This document shows positions 7,868 to 16,894 of a stretch of 64,000 nucleotides of DNA, one piece after another (position 1 is the first letter of the stretch; each line of letters begins with the position of its first letter). A program made the translations under genes and the position numbers. This stretch comes from Micromonospora lutea (lineage in GTDB: Bacteria > Actinomycetota > Actinomycetes > Mycobacteriales > Micromonosporaceae), in the NCBI RefSeq assembly GCF_016863535.1, contig NZ_BOPB01000007.1:124001-188000 (forward strand), in the 5' to 3' direction. Under the pieces are notes generated by a model. It was given only the letters and a program-made list of their open reading frames with translations. It made no database searches and was not told the origin of the DNA.

Positions 7868-8608
7868 ATGGCATTGCGGCTCGTACAGGTGAACTTCAAG
7901 GCTCGCGACGATGCAGCCCTCGGCCAGTTCTGGGCGGACGCGCTCGGCTGGGGTGTCTCCAGCGAGGGACCCGGCGTGACCAACATCGAACCCCTCGGGT
8001 TCTCCTGGCCGGACCCGACCGCTGTCTGCATTGACGTCGTCAGCGTGCCGGACCCGGAGACGGTGCGGTACCGCGTGCACCTCGACCTCGCCACCACGTC
8101 CGAGGCTCATCAGGCGGAGCTGGTGGGCCGCCTGATGGATCTCGGTGCGACGCCCGCCGACGTGGGCCAGGGGGACGTCCCGTGGACGGTGTTGGCTGAC
8201 CCGGACGGCAACGTGTTCTGCGTGCTGGAGCCTCGGGAGATCTACCGGGACACCGGGCCGATAGCCACGGTCGTGGTCGACTGCGCGGATCCGCGAGCCA
8301 TGGCCCGGTTCTGGGGTTCGGCGACGGACTGGACCCTGCACGAGGTGACCGACGACCATGCACGGCTGCGTTCAGCCGCAGGCGTCGGACCGTACCTGGA
8401 GTTCCTTCGTACGCCGCAGCCGAGGACCTGGTGGAGTCGGGTCCATCTCGACCTGAAGCCGTACGCCGGTGACGACCAGGCGGCGGAGGTGGCCCGGCTG
8501 ACAACTCTCGGTGCGACCGTCATCGACGTCGGCCAGAGCGACGACGTGTCGTGGAAGTGCCTCGCCGACCCGGAGGGCAACGACTTCTGCGTCCTCGCCC
8601 CGGGCTGA
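7868..8608 (+). CDS. Tandem VOC (glyoxalase-like) domain protein
   Basis: 246 residues made of two vicinal-oxygen-chelate repeats. Repeat 1 (about 1-120) begins MALRLVQVNFKARD and ends DPDGNVFCVLEP. Repeat 2 (about 125-246) contains VVVDCADPRAMARFW and ends DPEGNDFCVLAPG. The repeated HLDL and DPxGNxFCVL segments match the actinobacterial glyoxalase-like-domain family. Members are putative dioxygenases, isomerases or resistance proteins, and the substrate here is unknown. Start ATG 7868 puts the first domain at the N terminus. Confidence 0.9.
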   Translation: MALRLVQVNFKARDDAALGQFWADALGWGVSSEGPGVTNIEPLGFSWPDPTAVCIDVVSVPDPETVRYRVHLDLATTSEAHQAELVGRLMDLGATPADVGQGDVPWTVLADPDGNVFCVLEPREIYRDTGPIATVVVDCADPRAMARFWGSATDWTLHEVTDDHARLRSAAGVGPYLEFLRTPQPRTWWSRVHLDLKPYAGDDQAAEVARLTTLGATVIDVGQSDDVSWKCLADPEGNDFCVLAPG

Positions 8609-8723
8609 CGCCAGGTGACGTCAAGGGCCTGGCTGATCTTGTCGGTGCAATGCACGATCTTCACACGGCGGACGGTCCAGTGCTTGACTGACAGCAATCC
8701 GCGAGCTTTGAGGGGCAGGTCCC

Positions 8724-9746
8724 ATGAAGGCTGTTCAATACACCAAGGTCGGAAATCCTCCCGAGCTTCGGGAGGTTGACAAGCCCACTCCTGGTCCGGG
8801 TGAGATTCTCCTGCGAGTTACGGCCTCGGGGCTGTGCCACTCCGACGAGGTCGTCATGAGCTACAGCGCGGAGCAGTATCCCTACCCGCTGCCGATGACG
8901 CTCGGGCACGAACCGGCGGGCGTCGTCGAGGAGCTCGGCGCCGGCGTGACCGGCGTGCAGATCGGTGACAGCGTGATCGTCTACGGCTGTTGGGGCTGTG
9001 GCGTGTGTCGGATGTGCGCCGACGGATCCGAGAACCTCTGCCTGACGGGCATGGTTTCTCCGGGACTCGGTCGCGACGGAGCCATGGCCGAGTTCATGCT
9101 GGTCGACGATGTACGCCACCTGGTGCCCATTGGGGATCTGGACCCGGTCAAGGCGGCCTCTCTGACTGACGCGGCCCTGACTCCGTACCAGGCCATCAAG
9201 AAGGTGCTGCCGAAGCTCGTCGGGGGGAGCAGCGCAGTGGTGATCGGTGCTGGAGGACTGGGGCACGTGGCGATTCAGCTGCTTCGGGTGCTGACTCCTA
9301 CCCGCGTCATCGCGCTCGACCTCGGCGAGGAGAAGCTTGCCTTCGCCGCCGAGATGGGAGCCCACGAGGTACTGGAGTCCAAGCCTGAGGCGGCGGACCG
9401 GATCAAGGAGTCCACCGACGGTCGCGGAGCGGACGTGGTGTTCGACTTCGTCGGGATCGACGCGACCGGAGATCTCGCACTGGCTTGTGTCGGGGTGGGC
9501 GGCTCGGTCGTTCTCGTCGGCGCCGGCGGTGGCAGTGCACGGGTCAGCCTGCTCACGGCGCCGTACGACGCACAGGTGAGCACCTCTCTGTGGGGACGCC
9601 GCAAGGAACTGCTCGAACTCGTCGACATGGCGCACCGTGGTGAAGTCTCTATCCAGACGGTCACCTATCCCCTGGACGACGCCGTGCGCGCCTACAGCGA
9701 CCTGCACGAGGGCAAGATCCGCGGACGGGCCGTCATCGTCCCCTGA
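8724..9746 (+). CDS. Zinc-dependent alcohol dehydrogenase (MDR superfamily)
   Basis: 340 residues, full length. Catalytic zinc ligands lie in GLCHSDE and LGHEPAG. The structural-zinc cysteines are in a cluster at about 92-110 (GCWGCGVCRMC, then SENLC). The Rossmann motif is VIGAGGLGHVA. It oxidises alcohols or reduces aldehydes with NAD(P). ATG 8724 has GAGGGGCAGG upstream. A second zinc alcohol dehydrogenase follows 123 bases later in the same direction. Codon third positions are visibly less GC-biased at the start than in surrounding genes, hinting at transfer. Confidence 0.95.
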   Translation: MKAVQYTKVGNPPELREVDKPTPGPGEILLRVTASGLCHSDEVVMSYSAEQYPYPLPMTLGHEPAGVVEELGAGVTGVQIGDSVIVYGCWGCGVCRMCADGSENLCLTGMVSPGLGRDGAMAEFMLVDDVRHLVPIGDLDPVKAASLTDAALTPYQAIKKVLPKLVGGSSAVVIGAGGLGHVAIQLLRVLTPTRVIALDLGEEKLAFAAEMGAHEVLESKPEAADRIKESTDGRGADVVFDFVGIDATGDLALACVGVGGSVVLVGAGGGSARVSLLTAPYDAQVSTSLWGRRKELLELVDMAHRGEVSIQTVTYPLDDAVRAYSDLHEGKIRGRAVIVP

Positions 9747-9869
9747 TCCGGTGTTCCGCGGGTGGCTGATCGTGGCCGGCGCGACCCGCACAAGCACGGC
9801 GGGGTCGTGATCTCTATGCGATGCTGAGAGCGGTCCGTTCGTTCGGCACTGGGAGCCTAGGAGGAAGTC

Positions 9870-10907
9870 ATGAAGGCACTGATCTACAGCGTGCCGGGCG
9901 AGACGGAGGTCCGGGAGGTTCCGGATGCGGTGATACAGGAGCCCACCGACGCCATCGTCGACGTCATCGCGACATCCATCTGTGGCTCCGACCTGCACGT
10001 GGTCTCTGGGGACCTGGTGCCGGACACCGGATTCATCCTCGGCCATGAAATGGTGGGCCGTATCCGTGAACTCGGCTCCGCGGTGAAGAACTTCTCTGTC
10101 GGCGACCGCGTGACAGTCTCCCCAGCTCCGTACTGTGGCGTTTGCGCGAGCTGCCGCCGCGGGAACTACGCGCATTGCCAGTTCGGCGGGGTCTACGGCT
10201 GCGGCGAGACGTACGGAGGCTTCGCCGGTTCCCATGCCGAGCGGCTGCGAATCCCCTTCGCCGCCCGCGACATGATTCGGGTACCCGACCACGTGTCCGA
10301 CGAGTCCGCACTCGCGATCTCCGACGCACTCACCACCGGAGCCGGTGGCGTCACCAAGGCGGTGACACAGCAGGGACGCACCATCGCCGTCTTCGGCTGC
10401 GGCCCGGTGGGGCTCTCGGCAATCCACTACGCGACGATCTGGAAGCCCGCGAAGCTGATCGCCATCGACCTCGTGCCGGAACGCCTCGAGATCGCCCGGC
10501 AGATGGGAGCAACCGACGTCATCTCCGCCGCCGATCCGCGCGAGGAGCTGCAGCGCATCACCGGCGGCGTGGGCGTGGATGCCGCGATCGACTGCGCAGG
10601 CGTGGAAGCCACCTTCCAGGCGGCGATCGACTCTCTCGCCCCGGAGGGTTTCCTGTCGATCATCGGGATTCCCCACAAGCCTGTCAGCTTCGATATCGCC
10701 GGCGCGCTGAGAAACGGCCTCAACCTGTGGACGGGACTCGCGGATGTGGGCCCCGCACAGACAATCATGGATTACATCGCCGACGGACTGCTCAATCCCG
10801 ATGCGATCTTCAACCACGAGACCACCCTCGATGAGGCGCCCGCGCTCATCAAGACGCTCATGACCAGCCGCGACCACGGCATCGTCAAGGCTGTGATCCG
10901 ACCGTAA
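9870..10907 (+). CDS. Zinc-dependent alcohol dehydrogenase, threonine/formaldehyde-dehydrogenase-like
   Basis: 345 residues. Catalytic zinc residues are in TSICGSDLH and LGHEMVG. Structural-zinc cysteines are at CGVCASCRRGNYAHC, and the Rossmann motif is VFGCGPVGLSA. The start is fixed by a strong AGGAGGAA seven bases before ATG. It lies downstream of and codirectional with another zinc dehydrogenase, so the pair may act on the same or successive substrates (inference). NAD(P)-linked cytosolic enzyme; substrate unknown. Confidence 0.95.
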   Translation: MKALIYSVPGETEVREVPDAVIQEPTDAIVDVIATSICGSDLHVVSGDLVPDTGFILGHEMVGRIRELGSAVKNFSVGDRVTVSPAPYCGVCASCRRGNYAHCQFGGVYGCGETYGGFAGSHAERLRIPFAARDMIRVPDHVSDESALAISDALTTGAGGVTKAVTQQGRTIAVFGCGPVGLSAIHYATIWKPAKLIAIDLVPERLEIARQMGATDVISAADPREELQRITGGVGVDAAIDCAGVEATFQAAIDSLAPEGFLSIIGIPHKPVSFDIAGALRNGLNLWTGLADVGPAQTIMDYIADGLLNPDAIFNHETTLDEAPALIKTLMTSRDHGIVKAVIRP

Positions 10908-10931
10908 CCCCCGCCGGAGGCCGTGGCCGGG

Positions 10932-11423
10932 TCAGGACGGCCCTCGACCGTACGCCGTGCGGGCTTCGGCGACCTCGGCCGCCTGGCGTTCACGCCAGCG
11001 TTTCTGCGCCAGGCGGTTGCAGGTGCGACAGACCCGTCGCAGGCGGTCGGTGCCGGGCTCGGTTTCCCGCTCGTGACCGTTGCGGCAGCGCAGGCGCTGG
11101 GTTCGTTGCCGGCAGTTGTCCGCGTGGTTGAGCTGGCGCAGATGGGTCGGCTCGATACAGTCCGGGACTCCGCAGTCGTGGTGGACTTCGAGGGCGGGAT
11201 CGTAGCCGCCGACGAAGACCGCGTACGCCGCGATGTGCGCCCACGCCCGGCCCGCGAGTTTCTGGTACACGCCGCGCCGGCTGCCGTAGCCGCGCACGAT
11301 GAGGCATCCGCTGTCGGTTCGCGTCGTGCGGCTGAGCAGGTACGCCCGCAGCGTGTCTTCGGTGAAGTGTCGGGACAGGCCGTTGATCTCAGACAGCACC
11401 ACGTCAGGGTAGGTCGCCGCCAT
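10932..11423 (-). CDS. HNH endonuclease-like protein
   Basis: 163 residues. The centre carries an HNH_3-type nuclease core: AYAVFVGGYDPALEVHHDCG, then CIEPTHLRQLNHADN, resembling phage and intron homing endonucleases. The C-terminal third has CRNGH and CRTC pairs, likely a zinc knuckle, then a basic helix. ATG at 11421-11423 is chosen; an in-frame ATG at 11504 would add 27 low-complexity residues. It is divergent from a tyrosine recombinase, so both may be remnants of an integrated element. Confidence 0.8.
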   Translation of the reverse strand: MAATYPDVVLSEINGLSRHFTEDTLRAYLLSRTTRTDSGCLIVRGYGSRRGVYQKLAGRAWAHIAAYAVFVGGYDPALEVHHDCGVPDCIEPTHLRQLNHADNCRQRTQRLRCRNGHERETEPGTDRLRRVCRTCNRLAQKRWRERQAAEVAEARTAYGRGPS

Positions 11424-11559
11424 GCTGTCCGGTGGATGCGCGCCGGTGCCGGAGAGAATGCGCCCGCTACCCGGCCGCGCCGCGACGCCCGATCGGATGA
11501 TCAATTTCTGCCGGCGCGCCTGTTCGCGTACCTCAACCGGAGCTGAGAACCTTTTTCAC

Positions 11560-12558
11560 ATGCGCTCCTCCGACACCCCGGTGCGGTACCACCCCCCGAT
11601 CCACCCCGCCCTGCCCGGTGGGCCCCATGCCGTGACCGAGGCATGGTTGCGCAACCGCCGGCTCAGCGAGCACACCCGTGACGCGTACCGTCGGGACGTC
11701 GCCGGGTGGTTGGCCTGGTGCGAGCTGCGTCGGCTGGATCCGCTGCGCGCGAACTTCCTGCACGTCAACGAGTACGGCCGGACCTTGGAGAGCAGCCTGT
11801 CCGCGCGGACCGGACGTCCGCTGACGCCGGCGACCGTCGCCCGGAAACTGTCCGCGCTGTCGAGCTGGTACGACTTCCTGGTCAAGCTGCGGGCGGTCGA
11901 GTCCAATCCGGTCTCCGGGGCCGACCGGCCGCGCGTCGATCGGGACCACTCGGTCACCGTCGGTCTGACCCCGGACGAGGTGGACGCGCTGCTCGCGGCC
12001 GCCGAGGCGGAGACCGGCCCGACCGCCGCCCGCAACCGTGCCGCCGTCGCCCTGCTCGCCGATCTGGGGCTGCGGGTGGGGGAGCTGGTCTCGCTGAACC
12101 TGGACGACCTGGGTGCCGAGCGGGGGCACCGCAGCGTGCGGTTCGTCGGTAAGGGCGGTCGGTCACGCCGCCGGGCGTTGACCCCGGGCACGGCGTACGC
12201 CGTCGACGCGTACCTCGCCGAACGGGCCGCCGCGCAGCGGGTGGACGTGACGCAGTTGAGCGGTCCATTGCTGGCCACCGCCAGCGGTGCCCGCCTCGAC
12301 CGGCACTCGGTGTTCCGGCTGGTCCGACGACTCGCCCGCAGCGCGGGGATTCCCGCGTGGGCGCGGCTGTCGCCGCACTCCCTGCGGCACGCCTTCGCCA
12401 CCACCGCCCGCGCCGAGGGGGTGCCGCTGGAGGACGTGCAGGACGCCATGGGCCACGCCGACCCGCGCACCACCCGCCGCTACGACCGGGACCGGCACAA
12501 CCTGGACCGGGATCCCGCGTACGCCATCTGGGCGGCCCGGGCCCGCCGCCGCGGCTGA
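11560..12558 (+). CDS. Tyrosine recombinase/integrase, XerC/D-like
   Basis: 332 residues. The N-terminal SAM-like core-binding domain (about 15-115, RNRRLSEHTRDAYRRD) is followed by a catalytic domain carrying the first Arg in LGLRVGEL, a Lys in GKGGRSRRR, the HxLRH box in SPHSLRHAFATT, and GHADPRTTRRYDR with the nucleophilic Tyr. All catalytic residues appear present. ATG 11560 is chosen over in-frame starts back to 11422, which would overlap the HNH gene's 5' end. It is a second, distinct recombinase from the one at 38039. No attachment site was recognised beside it. Confidence 0.9.
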   Translation: MRSSDTPVRYHPPIHPALPGGPHAVTEAWLRNRRLSEHTRDAYRRDVAGWLAWCELRRLDPLRANFLHVNEYGRTLESSLSARTGRPLTPATVARKLSALSSWYDFLVKLRAVESNPVSGADRPRVDRDHSVTVGLTPDEVDALLAAAEAETGPTAARNRAAVALLADLGLRVGELVSLNLDDLGAERGHRSVRFVGKGGRSRRRALTPGTAYAVDAYLAERAAAQRVDVTQLSGPLLATASGARLDRHSVFRLVRRLARSAGIPAWARLSPHSLRHAFATTARAEGVPLEDVQDAMGHADPRTTRRYDRDRHNLDRDPAYAIWAARARRRG

Positions 12559-12608
12559 CCGGACGTCGGGCAGCCGTACCGCTGGGAACGGGGTCGCGCT
12601 GCGCCGGA

Positions 12609-13388
12609 TCAGGATGCCGTGGGGACGCAGTACACGTCGCCGGAGTTGGCCTCGTGCGGCAGCGCGAGCAGGTACGCGGCCATCTCCTCGGCACCGACCC
12701 ACCGCCCGAGGGCCAGCGCCTTGTCATCGCCCAGGGCGAGGTCGAACCCGCCGAAGCCGAGCGCGGCGAGCCGGCGCAGGCAGCGCAGCGCGACCGCCCG
12801 TCCGATCGTGGTGAACTCGAACGACAGCGCGGGCAGCGGTCGGCTCAGCCCGGCGAGCACGGCGTCCTCGAAGCCCTCCACGTCGATCTTGACGAAGGCC
12901 GGCGTGCCGTGCTCGGCGATCAGCGTGTCGACGGTGGTCACCGGTACCTCGATCCGGCCGTCCCAGACCTGGTCCTCCCAGCCGCCCGCGCCGGCCGCGG
13001 CGGCGACGAAGTCGGTGGAGGCGGTGGAGACGGTGGGGTTCGCCGAGTTGACCAGAAAACCGATCCGACCCGGTTCGGCACCACAGGCTCCCTCAATTAG
13101 CGTGACCTGGTCGTCGTCGGCGTAGATGGCCCGCAACGCCCGCAGGCACAGCGGTTGCGGTTCGACGGCGACGACCCGGGCACCGAGCCGGCGGAAGCTG
13201 CCGATGTGGTCTCCCACGTGCGAACCGATGTCGAAGACCAGGTCGCCGGGGCGGACGAAGCGGGCATAGAAGGCGTCCATCGCCGTGTCCCGGTCGGGAT
13301 TGCCGTAGTAGACCTCGAGTGAGCGGCGCAAGGAGGCAATGCGCGGGTCTGCCTTGAGCGCCTCGACCGCGGCGGAATGGGTACCCAT
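12609..13388 (-). CDS. FkbM-family methyltransferase
   Basis: 259 residues. The SAM-binding motif VFDIGSHVGDHIGSF lies at about 50-65, with the acidic VVAVEPQP strand at about 75. The FkbM C-terminal signature is FVKIDVEGFEDAVLAGL. Such enzymes O-methylate sugars, polyketides or lipids; the substrate here is unknown. It lies next to a codirectional GT39-type membrane glycosyltransferase upstream, so a role in cell-surface glycan modification is possible (inference). Confidence 0.92.
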   Translation of the reverse strand: MGTHSAAVEALKADPRIASLRRSLEVYYGNPDRDTAMDAFYARFVRPGDLVFDIGSHVGDHIGSFRRLGARVVAVEPQPLCLRALRAIYADDDQVTLIEGACGAEPGRIGFLVNSANPTVSTASTDFVAAAAGAGGWEDQVWDGRIEVPVTTVDTLIAEHGTPAFVKIDVEGFEDAVLAGLSRPLPALSFEFTTIGRAVALRCLRRLAALGFGGFDLALGDDKALALGRWVGAEEMAAYLLALPHEANSGDVYCVPTAS

Positions 13389-13443
13389 CGCAGCACCCTA
13401 ACCCGCCCGACGAACTCGCCGTGGCGGTCCGCGCGGCCGCCGT

Positions 13444-15000
13444 TCACCCCGTGTGACGTACCTCGGTGTCCCAGATGTCGGCCCAGGGACGCCGTAGCCC
13501 ACGGCACAGCCAGATCGGCCCACCGTTCTCGTCGTTGTCCACCGCCACCCCCAGGTCCACCCGTCCGGCCGGGGTGACGTCGGTGAACCAGGCCCGCAGC
13601 CGGTCCGGTCGCGACCAGCCGACGGCGATCGCCACGTCGGCCCCGTCCGGCGGCCGGCCGAAGTCGGCCACGCTGTTGTGCCCGGAGTACGCGGCGGGCA
13701 GCCCGCGCTGCGGGCCGTAGCGGGCCACCGCGCCCGCCTCGCCGTAGTTGCCGGTGAGGATGATCGCGCGGGCCTGCTCCTGCGGAGGTAGGGCGCGGTG
13801 TACGGCGGCGAGCGAATCGGCGAATGCCGGCCAACCGATGGTCTCCCCGGCGTCGTAGTTGACCGCCACGACGAAGTCGGGCAACCGGTCGGCCGGCAGG
13901 ACCGGCAGCAACAGCACCGCGTTGCTGGTGGCGGCGAGCACGACGACCGCGGCCAGCAACGTTCGGCGTACCCGATCGCGTGCCGCCCAGCCGGCGGCGA
14001 TGACCGCCCCGGCCGCGGTGAGCACCAGCAACAGTGGCGCGTCGTAGTAGCCCTTGCCGCCGACGAGCAGCACGATGCCGGACACGACCAGCCAGGCCCA
14101 GCCGAGCGCCCGGTGGCCGCGCCATTGCGGCCGGCGCAGCAGCGCCACCAGCCCGGCCACCCAGATCGGCATCACGAACGGACTGATGATCACGAAGTGC
14201 AGCAGCAGGGCGTCGAGCCGGCCGCTGTAGGAGCTGTCCCCGTCGGCGATCGTCGCCGCGACTCCCAGCTGGGGAAAGCCGTTGACCGCCTGCCAGGCCA
14301 GGCTCGCCGCAGCGAGGAGCGCGTACAGGCCGGCGGCGGCCAGCACCCAGCGGTCGCGCAGCAGCCGGCGTGGCCCCGCGAGCGCAACTCCGGCCACCAG
14401 TCCCACCGCGAGCAGCGCGGGCAGCAGCTTGTTGGCCATGCCGACACCGAGCACCAACGCGACGGCGAGGGCCCATCGGCCGTCGCCGGTGCGCAGCAGC
14501 AGCACGGTACACAGTGCGGCGGCCAACCAGACCACGAGGTCGACGGTGGTGGTGCTGAGCAGATGGCCGGTGGACAGCACGATCCCCGACGTGGCGCCGA
14601 GCAGGGCGGCGAACGTCTGGGTGCTGCGGTCGGCGCCGAACTGCCGGGCTATCGCCGCGACCAGCAGCACCGCACCGCCGGCCAGCAGCGCCGACGGTGT
14701 CCGCAGGACCAGCAGGTTGCCGGGTGCGACCGTGTCCGCGAGCCGGGCCAGAGCCGGCACCAGGGGGCCCTGGTCGACGTACCCCCAGTCGAGGTGGTCG
14801 CCGGCCAGCAGGAAGTACAGCTCGTCGCGGTGGTAGCCGTAACGGGCGGCCAGCGCCAGCAGGACCAGCGTGACCGCACCGGCGACCAGCCACGGTCCGG
14901 CCGCTCTGGGGCCGGGGCCGGAGGGCGGCGGGTGCTCTGGCGTACCGGTTCGTGCCTGCGGCGTCGCCGTTGTCACTCTGACATTGTCGAGCGCGACCAC
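13444..15000 (-). CDS. GT39/ArnT-like membrane glycosyltransferase
   Basis: 518 residues with about ten hydrophobic helices. The first periplasmic loop carries YHRDELYFLLAGDHLDWGYV, the acidic DE motif of GT39/GT83 (PMT/ArnT) enzymes that transfer sugars from polyprenyl phosphate. The C-terminal about 100 residues are extracytoplasmic (ILTGNYGEAGAVARYG). GTG 15000 is used and has no clear ribosome binding site; GTG 14976 is an alternative. Upstream of, and probably cotranscribed with, the FkbM methyltransferase (gap 55 bases). Confidence 0.85.
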   Translation of the reverse strand: MVALDNVRVTTATPQARTGTPEHPPPSGPGPRAAGPWLVAGAVTLVLLALAARYGYHRDELYFLLAGDHLDWGYVDQGPLVPALARLADTVAPGNLLVLRTPSALLAGGAVLLVAAIARQFGADRSTQTFAALLGATSGIVLSTGHLLSTTTVDLVVWLAAALCTVLLLRTGDGRWALAVALVLGVGMANKLLPALLAVGLVAGVALAGPRRLLRDRWVLAAAGLYALLAAASLAWQAVNGFPQLGVAATIADGDSSYSGRLDALLLHFVIISPFVMPIWVAGLVALLRRPQWRGHRALGWAWLVVSGIVLLVGGKGYYDAPLLLVLTAAGAVIAAGWAARDRVRRTLLAAVVVLAATSNAVLLLPVLPADRLPDFVVAVNYDAGETIGWPAFADSLAAVHRALPPQEQARAIILTGNYGEAGAVARYGPQRGLPAAYSGHNSVADFGRPPDGADVAIAVGWSRPDRLRAWFTDVTPAGRVDLGVAVDNDENGGPIWLCRGLRRPWADIWDTEVRHTG

Positions 15001-15148
15001 CAGGACCGGAATCCACCAGACGGTCCCTGAGCGGCAGATCGGCGAGCCGTACGGTCAGCCGTCGATCATCGGTGGGTCGGGGGTCTCGACCGGTCCGATG
15101 AGCCGCCGACTTGACGCTGGGCGACGGACGAGCTAAACAAGAAGTGGA

Positions 15149-15171
15149 AGTTGAGTCGACCAGACTCAACT
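15149..15171. promoter_or_regulatory. HAIR element (HspR operator)
   Basis: AGTTGAGT and ACTCAACT are perfect 8-bp arms separated by exactly seven bases. The actinobacterial HspR operator is CTTGAGT, seven bases, ACTCAAG, so this matches in arm sequence and in spacing. It lies 38 bases upstream of an Hsp20 start codon. Confidence 0.88.
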
Positions 15172-15208
15172 AAGGATCCTTCGGCCAGGAGAACCGAGGA
15201 GGTACCCG

Positions 15209-15634
15209 ATGCTGATGCGCACCGACCCGTTCCGTGAGATCGACCGGCTCGCCGAGCAGTTCTTCGGCAGCACCAGCCGCCCGGCCGTCATGCACATGGA
15301 CGCCTACCGCGACGGTGACTACTTCTACGCCGCCTTCGACCTGCCCGGAGTCGACCCGGAGAGCATCGACTGCACGGTGCAACGCAACGTGCTGACCGTC
15401 CGCGCCGAACGTCGCCGCCCCGCCGGCGACAACGTCGAACTGGTCGCCGCTGAGCGTCCGATGGGCGTCTTCAGCCGCCAGCTCTTCCTCGGCGACACCC
15501 TCGACACCGACAAGCTTGAGGCCGGCTACGACAACGGCGTGTTGACACTGCGGATCCCGGTCGCCGAGCGGGCCAAGCCTCGCCGGGTCACCATCAGCGC
15601 GACCGGAAACGGGCGCAAGGAAATCAAGAACTGA
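15209..15634 (+). CDS. Hsp20/alpha-crystallin small heat-shock protein
   Basis: 141 residues. It begins MLMRTDPFREIDRLAEQFF, followed by the alpha-crystallin domain (about 35-130) with FDLPGVDPESIDCTVQRN and the C-terminal YDNGVLTLRIPVAE signature. An ATP-independent holdase that binds unfolding proteins in the cytosol. ATG 15209 has a strong GAGGAGG site. It stands alone between a HAIR operator and a perfect terminator, so it should be a monocistronic gene repressed by HspR and induced by heat. Confidence 0.96.
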   Translation: MLMRTDPFREIDRLAEQFFGSTSRPAVMHMDAYRDGDYFYAAFDLPGVDPESIDCTVQRNVLTVRAERRRPAGDNVELVAAERPMGVFSRQLFLGDTLDTDKLEAGYDNGVLTLRIPVAERAKPRRVTISATGNGRKEIKN

Positions 15635-15647
15635 CCAGGGTTCTGAC

Positions 15648-15685
15648 GTGGGCGTGGCCGGGCGTGATCGCCCGGCCACGCCCAC
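15648..15685 (+). terminator. Perfect hairpin terminator after hsp20
   Basis: A 17-bp perfect stem (left arm 15648-15664, right arm 15669-15685) closes a TGAT loop and is followed by TTTC. It lies 14 bases after the Hsp20 stop. Confidence 0.88.
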
Positions 15686-15727
15686 TTTCGGCCCGCCACG
15701 GCGGCCGATTCTCTACCGTCGAGTGGT

Positions 15728-16186
15728 GTGGGCACTGCGCAGCCGTGGAGCAGACCGGCCCGGCGACGCCATCCGATGCGGACCGGCCTCGCCGTCGCCG
15801 GCGCTGGCGTGGCACTGTGCTGCGTCGGAGTGGCCGGGCTGGGCGCCTGGAACCTGCAACTGGTCACCCAGGCCTCCACCCCGGTCCGGGAGACCGCCGA
15901 GGGGTTCCTGCGCGAGGTCACCGCAGGTGACACCGGCAGCGCGTACGAACGGCTCTGCGCCGACGCCCGTACCCGGTGGAGCGAACTCGGCTTCACCAGC
16001 TGGATCCGCACCCCGCCGGTGGTGCGCGACTACGAGATCGTGGACGTCTCCGTGGCCACCCGTGGCGGCCGGCCGCACGGCAAGGTCACCGTCCTGCTGA
16101 CCCGCGACACCGGCAGCACCGAACAGCGGGACCTGTCGGTGGTGCGGGAGGACGGCGGATGGCGGGTCTGCGGCGACCCGTACTGA
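15728..16186 (+). CDS. Membrane-anchored extracytoplasmic protein, DUF4878-like
   Basis: About 152 residues. A short basic N terminus precedes one hydrophobic helix (TGLAVAGAGVALCCVGVAGL), then an NTF2-like extracellular domain (ASTPVRETAEGFLREVTAGDT through VREDGGWRVCGDPY). The pattern resembles DUF4878/lumazine-binding-like proteins of actinobacteria, and the match is tentative. GTG 15728 or ATG 15776 could be the start; the latter gives a more compact signal anchor. Convergent with the ABC operon, whose last stop is 7 bases away. Confidence 0.7.
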   Translation: MGTAQPWSRPARRRHPMRTGLAVAGAGVALCCVGVAGLGAWNLQLVTQASTPVRETAEGFLREVTAGDTGSAYERLCADARTRWSELGFTSWIRTPPVVRDYEIVDVSVATRGGRPHGKVTVLLTRDTGSTEQRDLSVVREDGGWRVCGDPY

Positions 16187-16192
16187 ATCCGG

Positions 16193-16894
16193 TCACACCC
16201 GAACCGGCTCGGCCGCCTCGACCAGTCGACCGTCCCGCAGCACCAGCACCCGGTCGGCCATCTCCACCAGCGTCGGATCGTGCGTGGCGACCAGCGCGGT
16301 CATCCCCCGGGCGTGCACCAGCGCCCGCAACAGGTCCATCACCGCACGGCCGGTCTCCGAGTCCAACTGGCCGGTCGGCTCGTCGGCGATCAGCAGCGCC
16401 GGATCGTTGGCCAACGCCCGGGCGATCGCCACCCGTTGCTGCTGCCCGCCGGACATCTCGTACGGCCGCTGCGCGGCCTGGCCACCCAGCCCAACCAGTT
16501 CCAGCAGCACCGACACCCGCTCCTCGCGTTGCGTGGCCGGGACCCTCGCCAGCCGCATCGGCACCCCCACGTTCTCCGCTGCGGACAGGATCGGAATCAA
16601 CCCGAACGACTGGAACACGAACCCGATGGTGTCCCGGCGCAGCCGCAGCAGATCCTTCTCACCGGCCGCGGTGACCTCCTGGCCGGCCACCCACACCCGC
16701 CCCGCAGTGGGCCGGTCCAGGCCGCCGATGAGATTCAGCAGCGTGGTCTTGCCCGCCCCAGAACGGCCCCGCACCGCGACCAACTCACCCCGGCCGGCGC
16801 GCAACGACACGTCCCGGATCGCGTGGACCACCCGATCGCCGCCGCCGTAGTCACGGCTGAGCCCGTCGACCCGGATCAGATCCTGCTCGCTCAC
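16193..16894 (-). CDS. ABC transporter ATP-binding protein, MacB/LolD type
   Basis: 233 residues with Walker A GRSGAGKTT, Q-loop FVFQSFGL, signature MSGGQQQR, and Walker B LLIADEPTGQLDSE. It is last of a four-gene leftward operon (permease, permease, ATPase, ATPase). Its start overlaps the upstream ATPase stop by four bases (ATGA-type), showing translational coupling. MacB-type ATPases power FtsX-like permeases that export or extract substrates, or act mechanically on extracytoplasmic proteins. Confidence 0.95.
   Translation of the reverse strand: MSEQDLIRVDGLSRDYGGGDRVVHAIRDVSLRAGRGELVAVRGRSGAGKTTLLNLIGGLDRPTAGRVWVAGQEVTAAGEKDLLRLRRDTIGFVFQSFGLIPILSAAENVGVPMRLARVPATQREERVSVLLELVGLGGQAAQRPYEMSGGQQQRVAIARALANDPALLIADEPTGQLDSETGRAVMDLLRALVHARGMTALVATHDPTLVEMADRVLVLRDGRLVEAAEPVRV

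Noticed and set aside
8661..10877. 738-residue leftward open frame
   Set aside because: Lies opposite the two zinc alcohol dehydrogenases, has no recognisable domains or signals, and is a high-GC shadow frame.
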